In this document: positions 1 to 5,899 of the stretch, in pieces
Layout of the letters: each line of letters begins with the position of its first letter
Numbering within the stretch: the first letter of the stretch is position 1
Assembly (NCBI GenBank): GCA_001311585.1
Contig: BBBN01000105.1
Span: 1-5,899 of the forward strand
Direction: 5' to 3'
DNA length: 5,899 nucleotides
Source: Thermus sp. JCM 17653
GTDB taxonomy: Bacteria; Deinococcota; Deinococci; Deinococcales; Thermaceae
Position numbers and translations under genes: made by a program
The notes under the pieces: model-generated
Told to the model about the DNA's origin: nothing
Database searches by the model: none
The model's input: the letters and a program-made list of their open reading frames with translations, nothing else

Positions 1-390
1 GGCCCAGGAGGTAGTCCTCCAGCCCCTCCACCTGCCGCCAGTCCACCCCCAGGTGGGCCAAGGCCTCGTCCCAGCCGGGAAGCCCCAGGAAAAGGGGAAG
101 CCTTTCCCCGCCGAAGTCCAACCAGAGCCGCCCCCATAGGGGGTCAAGCTCCACCGCCCTCAGGGTCTCCCTAGGGTAAAGCCTGCCCCCGTGGCGGAGG
201 CCCTCGGGCTCCAGGGCAAGGGCGTAGGCGGTGCGGCGGAGGTGGAGGGCGAAAGCCCCAAGGAGAAGAGCCCCCAGGAGGAGGCCCCAAGCTCCCGCGC
301 CCAAAGCCCAAAGGCCAGGAGGAATGCCCCGAGAAGCAGGGCCCACCAAAGCCGAAAGCGCGCCCACGCAGGAAAGGTCAGCTCCTTCAC
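1..390 (-). CDS. Two-helix membrane protein with possible PH-like domain (partial, one frameshift)
   Basis: The frame breaks in the run at 285-288; one more G joins two frames into a protein of at least 130 residues that runs off the left edge. Residues 11-31 (RFRLWWALLLGAFLLAFGLWA) and 36-50 (GLLLGALLLGAFALH) form a helical hairpin, followed by basic HLRR. The rest reads YALALEPEGLRHGGRLYPRETLRAVELD, then LWLDFGGERLPLFLGLPGWDEALAHLGVDW. This alternation of strands with 'L..EGL......+..PRETL..V' recalls the bacterial PH-like domain attached to paired helices (inference). I chose GTG 390, 8 bases after the YbjN stop and behind a GGGGG/GGGAG purine stretch. A GTG at 408 overlapping the previous gene is possible but has no ribosome site. 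Role unknown; an envelope partner of the two upstream secreted proteins is plausible. Confidence 0.6.
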
Positions 391-398
391 GGCGCCCC

Positions 399-847
399 CT
401 ACTCCCACCCGATCCAGGCCGCGAAGGCCCGAAGGCTTACCTCAAAGAGTTCCAGGAAGGCCCTTATGGCCTCGTCCGCCACCTCGCCCGCAAGGTCCAG
501 GTCCGCCTCCAGGACCGGGTCCCCGTCCTCGTCCAGGTAGGCCCGGGAAAAGCGCCTCTTCTGGTTCCACTCGTTGACCCGCTCCAAGCTGGGGGATCGT
601 CCATGGTAAACCCCGCGTAGAGCTGTAGGCTCTCGCACCGCCCTTTCTGGCAGTCCAGGAGGTAAAGGACGGCTTTAAGCCCCGCAAGCCGCAAGCGGAA
701 GTAGACCTCCCCTTTCTCCTCCACCCGCTCGTACCGGTAGGACCAGGCCTTGAGGAGGGCCTCCATCTCCTGGGGGGTGACCCCCGTGCGCACCCCCTGG
801 CCCAGGGCCGGGGCCAACAGGAAAAGCCACGCCAAAGCCAGGCGCAT
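399..847 (-). CDS. YbjN-domain protein with apparent signal peptide (one frameshift)
   Basis: The frame breaks in the run at 591-595; one more C in the coding strand restores a 149-residue protein. The second half is a clear YbjN domain (PF10722 type). It has LYLLDCQKGRCESLQLYAGF (61-80), then LERVNEWNQKRRFSRAYLDEDGDPVLEADLDLAGEV, including the diagnostic NEWN...RF.RAYLDEDGDP...DLDL pattern (92-119). YbjN proteins have a type III secretion chaperone-like fold and poorly defined roles in stress, motility and regulation; most known ones are cytoplasmic. Here the N-terminus MRLALAWLFLLAPALGQG is a signal peptide with a likely ALG/Q cut near residue 16, implying export. C66 and C71 could pair in the periplasm. 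The start has AAGGAGG just upstream and overlaps the previous stop (TGATG). It is probably co-translated with the secreted protein before it. Confidence 0.8.
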
Positions 848-1994
848 CACCGCACCTCCTTGAGGGCGTAGCGCACGCAGGGGTTGGCCTTTTTGCTGGG
901 GTTGCAGTAGACGTAGTAGGCGAGCCACCCGTCCTGCCGGTAGGCAAACTCCAGGCGCATCTCCTGGTCCTGGTAGCGGTAGACCACCAGGCCCCCCCGG
1001 CTCTCCCGGGAAAGCTTCAGGCCCCCCACCTCGCCTCGCCCGGTGTGCCACACCGGGGGCAAGAGGACGTCCTCGCCCTCCTGGAGGCCGAGGCCGTCCA
1101 GAAGGTAGGTTTCCTCCTCCTCCCCCTCGGCGTCCGCCACCACCTCCGTCACCTGCCACCGCCCCGGCCCCTTGGGCACGATGCGGTAGCGGAGGCCGCC
1201 CACGGCCACAGCGAAGCGGTTTCCGTCCCCCACCTCCTTGCCGTAGCGGAGCTCCACCGGGCGGTCGGCAGGAGGGGTGAAGGCGGGACGCAGCCCCTGG
1301 GCCACGCCGTTCCCCGAAGAGGGAGATGGCGGGAAGGGCGAAGGTTGCGGGGGCAACGGGCCGTAGCCTCCCCCGTCCCCACCCGGACCCGGGGGAAAGG
1401 GAGAAGGGGAAGGCGGGAAAGGCGAAGGTTGGAAGGCCCCGGGGCCTGCACCCCCACGAGCTGGACCTGGCCGAGAAGGGCCTGGTAGGTTCCCTGAAAC
1501 TGGGGAAAGACCTGGGCGAGGGCGGTGAGCTGGAGGCCGTAGACCCGCCCTCCCTCCACGGTGTACACCGCCACGTCCAGGAAGGCCTGGCCCTGGAAGT
1601 TCACCTGACTGTAGACCCCGAGGGCGGGCCGGCCCCCGAGGCTCAGGCCCGAGAGGGGCTGGCGGGAAACCTGCGCTCCCTGGGCCCGAAGCTGGGCGTC
1701 CAGCTGGGCCAGGCGCTGGAGGTTCTGCTGGTGGAAGGCCTGCAGGTCCCCCTGGAAGGGGTGGGAGATGGCGTAAAGCTCAGCTCCCGAGGGGTGGAAG
1801 AAGATCGCCACCATCCCCCCTCGTAGGGCATCTCCTGCGCCCTCTGGAACCCCGCCGGAACGGGGAAGCGCATCCCTAAAGATGGGTTCTGGTAGATCTC
1901 CTGTGAAGGCCCCTGCCCCATGGGCCCCGTCAGGGGCCCAACTGGGCCAGGCAACCGCCATCAAGCCGCCAACCGCTACGCCTATCCTCCTCAC
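847..1994 (-). CDS. Secreted two-domain protein: PsbP/Mog1-like N-domain, Pro-rich linker, novel C-domain (frameshifted)
   Basis: Frame breaks at about 1950, 1933-1936, 1815-1820 and 1437-1444 each fit one lost C or G; restored, the protein is 383 residues. It starts with a signal peptide whose corrected form is MRRIGVAVGGLMAVALAQ, a good signal-peptidase I site (ALA/Q). Residues 35-180 begin YQNPSLGMRFPVPAGF and continue with alternating strands, ending YQALLGQVQLV. This resembles the PsbP/Mog1/DUF1795 fold, which often opens 'NP..G..F..P.GW' (inference from pattern only). Residues 186-232 are a Pro/Gly/Ser linker with a repeated QPSPFPPSPS unit. Residues 240-383 form a β-rich domain I do not recognise, with two cysteines (365, 374) in YCNPSKKANPCVRY that could form a disulfide outside the cytoplasm. 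Its stop overlaps the YbjN-gene start by one base (TGATG). Function unknown; likely periplasmic or surface. The split into one protein rather than two rests on the 1437-1444 correction. Confidence 0.6.
1328..1431 (-). repeat. In-frame 20-bp repeat, 84-base period, encoding Pro-rich linker units
   Basis: The segments 1328-1347 and 1412-1431 match at 19 of 20 bases and lie exactly 84 bases (28 codons) apart. They encode the two copies of QPSPFPPS in the linker of the secreted protein. Both are in the same frame once the loss near 1437-1444 is allowed for, so the repeat is a protein linker repeat rather than a mobile or CRISPR repeat. Confidence 0.65.
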
Positions 1995-2034
1995 GGAACA
2001 CCTCCCCTAGGGCGCGAACCCAGGCCGCCTTCAT
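1930..2034 (-). CDS. Possible 34-residue leader ORF
   Basis: An ATG at 2034 is preceded by AAGGAGG (2042-2048) seven bases away, one of the best ribosome sites in the window. It opens a frame reading MKAAWVRALGEVFREEDRRS and ending at 1930. It overlaps the start of the next gene (GTG 1994) in a different frame. No homology is recognised. It could be a translated leader coupling ribosomes into the downstream gene, or the true 5' end of something altered by an undetected indel, since two base losses are suspected within it (near 1950 and 1933). If those losses are real sequence errors, its stop position is wrong too. Confidence 0.25.
   Translation of the reverse strand: MKAAWVRALGEVFREEDRRSGWRLDGGCLAQLGP
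2001..2007 (-). promoter_or_regulatory. Ribosome-binding site for the secreted PsbP-like protein
   Basis: GGGGAGG is six bases before the GTG at 1994. It supports this GTG, which opens directly into a signal peptide, as the start of the first protein of the left operon. Confidence 0.6.
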
Positions 2035-2117
2035 GGTCCTTCCTCCTTGACCGCCCGGCTGGGCGAAGAGGTCAGGGCCTGCGCCCCGCCCTCTACCTTC
2101 CATGGTGGTCCGGGGGG

Positions 2118-2136
2118 CTTACAGATTCCTTAACAG
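2118..2136 (-). promoter_or_regulatory. Two-copy direct repeat resembling a Pho box
   Basis: On the minus strand the gap between the two operons reads CTGTTAAGGAATCTGTAAG: two CTGT(T)AAG units 11-12 bases apart in an AT-rich patch that stands out from the GC-rich surroundings. The layout recalls the PhoB box (CTGTCAT repeats with an 11-base period) and, on the other strand, the TTAACA-type repeats bound by PhoP in Bacillus. It lies 124 bases upstream of the GTG at 1994 and just after the end of the transport operon, so it would serve the left operon. The repeat is seen directly. The factor, and whether it is a binding site at all, is inference. No clear -10/-35 pair accompanies it. Confidence 0.25.
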
Positions 2137-2148
2137 GCGCCCCGGGCC

Positions 2149-2915
2149 TCAGCGCCGCCGGAGGAGGGTGAGGCCCAAGAGGGCCAGAAGGGTGGTGTAG
2201 AGGAGGAGGCTGGCCACGGCGCTCGCCGCCCGGAAGTCCTCCCTAAGGCTCTGGAAGAGGAGGAGGGGGAGGGTAACCGTGCCGAACCCCGCCACCATGC
2301 TTGTGACCTCGAACTCCCCCATGGAGATGGCGAAGGCCACCAGGCTCCCCGAGAGGACCGCAGGCAGGAGGTTGGGCAGGAGGACGTGGCGTAGCCGCGC
2401 CCAAAGCCCCGCCCCCGAGGCCTGGGCCGCTCCATGAGGAGGCGGACCTCGAGGCCCGAAAGGCCGGCGTAGACCGTGCGGAAGAAGAAGGGGAAGCCCA
2501 GAGCGGCGTGGCCGAAGACCACGATCCAGAAGGTGCCGGAAAGGGCCAGGGGCGGGCGGTTGAAGGCGAGGAGGAAGCCCAGCCCCACCACGAGCGGCGG
2601 TACCAGCAGGGGAAGGACCTGGAGAAGCCGCCTCAGGCCCTCCCCCACCCTCCCCGTCCAGGTGTGGGCCACATAGGCCGTGGGCACCCCCACCAAGACG
2701 TTGAGGGCCACCGCCAGAAGGGCCACGCGCAGGGAGAGGAGGGCCCCTTCCAGATACTTGGGGTCGGTGAAGACCTTGCGGTACCAGGCCAGGGTGAGGC
2801 CCTCGGGCAAGAGGCCAAGCCACACCTGGCTGAAGGAGTAGACCACCGGTGCCAGCATGGGCAGGACCAGGTAAAGGAGGAAGAGACCAAAGAGGAGCCA
2901 CCCTAGAGCCCTCAC
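2149..2915 (-). CDS. ABC transporter permease 2 (one frameshift)
   Basis: The frame breaks near 2430, where GAGCGGCCC should read GAGGCGGCCC. With that G restored the protein is 255 residues. Helices lie near residues 5-27, 57-83, 98-118, 128-150, 183-205 and 232-252. The break falls inside the EAA loop, and restoring the base gives EAAQASGAGLWARLRHVLLP (162-181), the expected permease consensus. That is strong evidence for the correction. Start: GTG at 2915, overlapping the permease 1 stop as GTGA, with AGGAGGT seven bases upstream; a TTG at 2936 lies upstream of that site and is rejected. This is the second half of the channel heterodimer and the last gene of the transport operon. It ends LLRRR. 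Confidence 0.85.
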
Positions 2916-3718
2916 CGCCGCCACCTCCTTTCCCAAAGGGCGAGGAGGTAGAGGCCCACCCCGGTGGTGGCCATGAGGACCACCGCCAAGGCGGCGGCCT
3001 GGGGGAGGTCAAAGGCGCTCTCGGAGACCAGGCTGTAGATCTGCAGGGAGAGCAGGTTCTTGGCGAAGCCCGTAAGGGCCAAGGCCGTGCCGAAGGCCCC
3101 CATCATCCCGGCGAAGACGATGGCGCTTCCCGCCAGAACCCCCGGCATGAGGTTGGGGAGGAGGACCCGCACCCAGGCCTGGAAGGGCGTGGCCCCCGAG
3201 GCCCGGGCCGCCTCCAGGAGCTCCCTCCCCAGGCTTTCCAGAAGGGGCATGAGGGCCAGGGCGAAGAGGGGGACGTTGTAGAAGGGAAAGACCAGGAGGA
3301 GCCCCGTCCAGCTGTAGAGGTCAAAGCGGGGGAGTCCCAGGGCGCCCAAGAGCTGGTTCACCGTCCCGTTTCGGCCCAGGAGGACGATGAAGCCGAAGGC
3401 CACCACCAGCCCCGAAAGGGAGACGGGAATGGCGTAGAGGGAGAGGAGGAAGCGCTTGAGCCTGAGGGGCAGCCCGCTCGTCCAGTAGGCCACGAAGACC
3501 CCGCCAAGGGCGGCAAGGAGGGTGGAGGCGGTGGCGAAGAGGAGGGAGTTGCGCCAGGCCTCGAGGTAGGCGGGGGCGGTGAGGGCCCTAAGGTAGCGGG
3601 CAAGGGTGAGGCCTTCCGGAGAGGAAAGGCTCCGCTCCAGGATGGCCCATAGGGGATAAGCGAAGAAGAGGGCCAGAAAAAGAAGCCCCGGGAGGATCAG
3701 GAAGCGTTCGCCGCGCAT
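2912..3718 (-). CDS. ABC transporter permease 1
   Basis: An intact 268-residue inner-membrane permease of the binding-protein-dependent type (PF00528 family). Hydrophobic helices lie near residues 7-27, 57-79, 89-115, 136-160, 190-215 and 240-262, about six in all. The EAA loop that contacts the ATPase is ELLEAARASGATPFQAWVRV (167-186), followed by LLPNLMPG. I chose the ATG at 3718, which puts helix 1 close to the N-terminus. A TTG in the same frame at 3751 would add 11 residues encoded by the GC hairpin itself and is unlikely. There is no ribosome-binding site before 3718, only pyrimidines after the hairpin, which is unusual in this window. The stop codon overlaps the GTG of permease 2 in a GTGA. 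With permease 2 it should form the membrane channel. Confidence 0.88.
   Translation of the reverse strand: MRGERFLILPGLLFLALFFAYPLWAILERSLSSPEGLTLARYLRALTAPAYLEAWRNSLLFATASTLLAALGGVFVAYWTSGLPLRLKRFLLSLYAIPVSLSGLVVAFGFIVLLGRNGTVNQLLGALGLPRFDLYSWTGLLLVFPFYNVPLFALALMPLLESLGRELLEAARASGATPFQAWVRVLLPNLMPGVLAGSAIVFAGMMGAFGTALALTGFAKNLLSLQIYSLVSESAFDLPQAAALAVVLMATTGVGLYLLALWERRWRR
2923..2929 (-). promoter_or_regulatory. Ribosome-binding site deciding the permease 2 start
   Basis: AGGAGGT lies inside the 3' end of permease 1, with seven bases before the GTG at 2915. It selects the GTG that overlaps the preceding stop over the in-frame TTG at 2936. Confidence 0.75.
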
Positions 3719-3726
3719 GAGAGAAG

Positions 3727-3749
3727 GGGGGCGGGGAAGCCCCGCCCCC
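3727..3749 (-). terminator. Perfect GC hairpin between binding-protein and permease genes
   Basis: In the transcript, GGGGGCGGGG pairs with CCCCGCCCCC across a CUU loop, giving a perfect 10-bp all-GC stem. It starts 7 bases after the binding-protein stop codon and ends 8 bases before the ATG of permease 1. It is followed by only a short pyrimidine tract (CUUCUCUC), not a clean U-run. It is therefore more likely a partial terminator, an mRNA 3'-end stabiliser or a processing site than a full stop. This is the classic position for making more binding protein than membrane subunits in ABC importer operons. The stem is seen directly; its role is inferred. Confidence 0.6.
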
Positions 3750-3756
3750 AAGGGGC

Positions 3757-4864
3757 TTAACGGATGGTCTCCCCGTAGTACTTCTGCAGGGCCTCGGAGA
3801 CCGCCTCCTCTTTCCTGTAGTCTACGAACTTCACCTTGGCGTAGGCGCTCTTGGGCGGGAACTTGGCCGCCACCTCCTTGGGAAGCTCCACATCGGGGCG
3901 GATGGGGGAAACGAAGGCCTTGGCGAAGAGGCTCTGGCCGTACTTGGAGAAGATGAACTCCAGGAAGAGCTTAGCGGTGTTGGGGTGGGGGGCGTTGCGG
4001 GCGGCCACGATGCCCCCGCCGTTGGCCAGGGTGCCGTCCTGAGGGATCACCACCTCCGTGGGGAAGGGGAAGCGCTCCCGCCAGGCCAGGAGGTTGTAGT
4101 CGTAGTTGATGAAGATGCCCACCTCCCCCCGCTCAAACTTGGCCGTGGTCACCTTGGGCTCCACCGCCCCGATGACCCCCAGCTTGTGGAGGCGGGCGAA
4201 GAAGTCCACCCCGGCCTTGTAGTTGTAGGGGTCCCCCGTGAGGGCGTAGGCCGCGGCATGATGGTGGCCACCCCCGTGCCCGTGGCCCGCGGGTCCTGGT
4301 ACTGGATGAGGCCCTTGTACTCGGGGTTTTCCAGGTCCTTCCAGGTCCTGGGCACTTTCTTCACCAGGCGGGTGTTCACGATCCAGCAGGGTGCCCTTGT
4401 AGCCCGCGTACCAGGCGGAACCCTCCTTCCCCTCCCCCTTTTGCCCCTCCGGGAGGGCGGCCCAAGAGGTAACCCGGTAGGGCAGGGTGAGCCCCTCCTC
4501 GGCCAGGGTCATGGCGAAGGCGGGCTTGAGGTCGGCGATGTCGTTCTTGCTGGCCTTTTCCTCCCGCATCCTGGCCAGGACCACGGCGCTTCCCATGTCG
4601 ATGTCCTGCTGGCGGATGCCGAAGAGGCGCTGGAACTCGGCGAAGATCTCCCGTAGTTGGCCCAGTCGTTGGGCATGCCGTAGGAGTTGATGACCCCGCC
4701 TCGGCCTTGGCCTTGGCCGCCAGATCCCGGATGTAAGCGTTGTCCAGCTCCGGGGGAAGCTTTGCCCCGGCCTGGGCCAGGCTGCCGAGCCCCTTCAGGC
4801 CGAGGCCCAAAGCCAAAAGCGCCGGAAGGACCGCCAGATACCGCGTCCAAACCCTTGCCTTCAT
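3757..4864 (-). CDS. ABC transporter extracellular solute-binding protein (four frame disruptions)
   Basis: The reading frame breaks near 4694-4697, 4650-4652, 4383 and 4257. Adding one G in each of the runs at the first, second and fourth sites, and either removing one base or adding two at 4383, gives one continuous 369-370-residue protein. A basic start (MKARVWTRY) and hydrophobic core (10-31) form a signal peptide, with cleavage likely near AQA/GAKL. The mature protein starts its first domain with GVINSYGMPNDWANYG (57-72). It has an IQYQDPRATGTG hinge-type motif (187-198), FINYDYNLL (252-260), VVIPQDG (272-278), NAPHPNTAKLFLEFI (291-305) and SPIRPDVELP (320-329). This is the pattern of the AfuA/FbpA/PotD/phosphonate-type binding proteins, which capture ligand outside the membrane and hand it to the permeases. 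The paired tyrosines typical of Fe3+ binders are not obvious, so an organic anion or sugar phosphate is more likely than iron (inference). Start: ATG with AGGAGG nine bases upstream. Confidence 0.8.
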
Positions 4865-5676
4865 GCTTCCTCACCTCCTGTTGCCTCGGGGACAAGCCCC
4901 GCTGAGGCCAAGCTCCGGTGCACTTCCAGGTACTCCTCCACGCTCCTCGGGGGAAGCTCCACCAAGAGGGTGCAGGGGCGGCCCCGGAAGGGGGCCATCT
5001 CCTCGAGGCGGGGAGTCAAGTGAAGGTCGTAACGGCCGTCGTTGGTGTGGGCGTGGACGTGGACGAGCCTCTCCCCGAGCACCTCCAAGAACCCCTCCGG
5101 GGCCTCCCCTGCCATGCGGGCGTGGCCCAGGTCCAAGCAGAAGTAGAGGTCCGGGACCTCGAGGAAGCGGGCCATCTCCCCTGGGGTGCGGGGGATCTCC
5201 TGAGGAGCGGGGAGGTTTTCCAAGACGAGGCGCACCCCCAGGTCCAGGGCGAGCCGGGTAAGGCGGGCGAGGGACTCCAGGGCCCGCTCCATAGCCTCCT
5301 CCCTTAGCCTCCTCTCCGCCTCCCTCAGGGCCTCGTGGGCCGAGGAGAGGCCGGGAGGCGGGTAGTCCGTCCAGGGAATGTTCCCCGCATGGAGGTTCAA
5401 AAGCTCGGCCCCCATGCGGGCGGCCCGGGCCAGGTCCTCCTCCAAGATCCGCAGGGAAGTCTGGCGGATGACGGGCTCCGGGGAGGCAGGGTAAACGTCC
5501 AGGTAGCGGGCGTGGAGGGTGAGGCGGAAGCCCATGGCGCGGGCCTCGAGGGCTGCTCTCTCCAGGGCCTCCGCCGCGCTCCCCGGGACCTCTATGAAGG
5601 CGTAGCGTCCCCTTAGCCTCCTGGCGTACGCTAGGAAGCCCTCGGGGTCCTTGGGGGGACGGAAGCCTAAGGTCAT
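4861..5676 (-). CDS. Sugar phosphate isomerase/epimerase family TIM-barrel protein
   Basis: An intact 271-residue protein of the xylose-isomerase-like/AP-endonuclease-2 barrel family (PF01261 type), usual length 250-290. Visible strand-end motifs are FIEVPG (27-32), TLHARYLDVYP (53-63), LLNLHAG (92-98), LVLENLP (150-156), FCLDLGHARMAG (179-190), LVHVHAHTNDGRYDLHL (204-220) and LLVELPP (237-243). The expected divalent-metal ligands fit E153, D182, H208 or H210, and E240; H185 follows in the DLGH motif. Members isomerise or epimerise keto-sugars and polyol derivatives, or act on inositol derivatives; the exact reaction here is not readable. The ATG start has a GGGAGGAGG ribosome site directly upstream and overlaps the ATPase stop (ATGA). 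Its own stop overlaps the binding-protein start in the same way. No signal peptide, so cytoplasmic. Its place inside the transport operon suggests it handles the imported compound (inference). Confidence 0.85.
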   Translation of the reverse strand: MTLGFRPPKDPEGFLAYARRLRGRYAFIEVPGSAAEALERAALEARAMGFRLTLHARYLDVYPASPEPVIRQTSLRILEEDLARAARMGAELLNLHAGNIPWTDYPPPGLSSAHEALREAERRLREEAMERALESLARLTRLALDLGVRLVLENLPAPQEIPRTPGEMARFLEVPDLYFCLDLGHARMAGEAPEGFLEVLGERLVHVHAHTNDGRYDLHLTPRLEEMAPFRGRPCTLLVELPPRSVEEYLEVHRSLASAGLVPEATGGEEA

Positions 5677-5899
5677 GCCTCCTCCCTCACAAAAGGCGCA
5701 GCCTCAGGTAGGGCCAGGCCCACCTGCGCTCCCATCTCCGGCGCCCCTTCCGGGGAGGTGTCCACCTTAAGGAAGAGGCCCTCCGCCTCCACCTCCAGGC
5801 GCACCAGGTTCCCCAAGTAGGTGGCGAGGACCACCCGCCCCTCCAGAAACCCCTCCTGGGAGACCCGGAGGGCCTCCGGCCGCAGGAGAAGGTACCCCC
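5673..5899 (-). CDS. ABC transporter ATP-binding protein, C-terminal part (partial)
   Basis: Only the last 74 residues are present; the Walker A, signature and Walker B motifs lie beyond the right edge. The visible part begins with YLLLRPEAL, the 'RPE' entry of the TOBE domain found at the C-terminus of importer ATPases of the MalK/PotA/FbpC type. It continues with β-strands of the TOBE barrel (RVVLATYLGNLVRLEVEAEG, then LFLKVDTSPEGAP). The stop codon overlaps the start of the next gene in an ATGA, so the two are translationally coupled. As part of the operon with a binding protein and two permeases, this subunit should hydrolyse ATP on the cytoplasmic face to drive uptake. The TOBE assignment is from motif recognition. 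The substrate cannot be told from this piece. Confidence 0.85.
   Translation of the reverse strand, partial: GYLLLRPEALRVSQEGFLEGRVVLATYLGNLVRLEVEAEGLFLKVDTSPEGAPEMGAQVGLALPEAAPFVREEA

Noticed and set aside
464..1159. A 231-codon minus-strand frame as a single gene
   Set aside because: Its upstream half is the wrong frame of the secreted protein (Gly/Arg/Pro runs). Only the part from the ATG at 847 is real, and it ends in a frameshift.
2110..2145. CCGGGG...CCCCGG pairing after permease 2 as a terminator
   Set aside because: The stem is 6 bp with a loop of about 24 bases and no U-run, too weak to call.
2849..3652. Long open frame on the + strand (267 codons)
   Set aside because: It lies antisense to permease 1 and is a Gly/Glu/Pro/His-rich shadow of high third-position GC; no domain, start context or operon logic supports it.
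3718..3751. TTG start at 3751 for permease 1
   Set aside because: It has no ribosome site, and the extra residues would be encoded by the hairpin.
3985..4656. Open frame of 223 codons on the + strand
   Set aside because: It is antisense to the binding-protein gene, with composition typical of a shadow frame and no recognisable motif.
3757..4864. Binding-protein gene as a decayed pseudogene
   Set aside because: All breaks are 1-2-base indels, restored frames carry intact family motifs and there are no nonsense codons, which fits sequence error better than decay.
1..5899. tRNA, rRNA, CRISPR array, insertion sequence or defence system
   Set aside because: I saw no cloverleaf, spaced repeat array, transposase frame or inverted terminal repeats; the window is explained by transport and envelope genes.

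Overview
The window is GC-rich (roughly two thirds G+C by eye), with strong Shine-Dalgarno sites, 4-base ATGA/GTGA gene overlaps and proteins rich in Leu, Ala, Gly, Glu, Arg and Pro. This points to a Thermus-like bacterium (Deinococcus-Thermus). That is an inference from style and composition, not a database match. Every gene I can support lies on the minus strand, so transcription runs from high to low coordinates.

Right part (5899 to 2149): one transport operon. In order of transcription it holds the C-terminus of an ABC-transporter ATPase, a sugar-phosphate isomerase/epimerase-type TIM barrel, a secreted solute-binding protein, and two inner-membrane permeases with EAA loops. The set resembles the Fe3+/polyamine/phosphonate/hexose-phosphate class of importers. 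ATPase/epimerase, epimerase/binding protein and permease 1/permease 2 each overlap by 4 bases. The only gap, between the binding protein and permease 1, holds a perfect 10-bp GC hairpin. The TIM-barrel enzyme inside the operon suggests that the imported compound is a sugar, polyol or phosphorylated derivative that this enzyme processes.

Middle (2148 to 1995): a 154-base gap between operons. It contains a two-copy CTGT(T)AAG direct repeat that looks somewhat like a Pho box, and a short ORF with an excellent ribosome-binding site overlapping the next gene.

Left part (1994 to 1): a second tight cluster of envelope-type genes. These are a secreted two-domain protein with a PsbP-like N-terminus and a Pro-rich linker, a YbjN-domain protein that appears to be exported, and a two-helix membrane protein with a possible PH-like domain that runs off the left edge.

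A striking property of this sequence is that five of the eight main genes are broken by small frameshifts, about eleven in all. Nearly all are a single missing G or C, mostly in G/C runs. Restoring the missing bases gives full-length, well-conserved-looking proteins with no in-frame stops. I therefore treat them as intact genes in an error-prone sequence rather than pseudogenes, and give joined coordinates.
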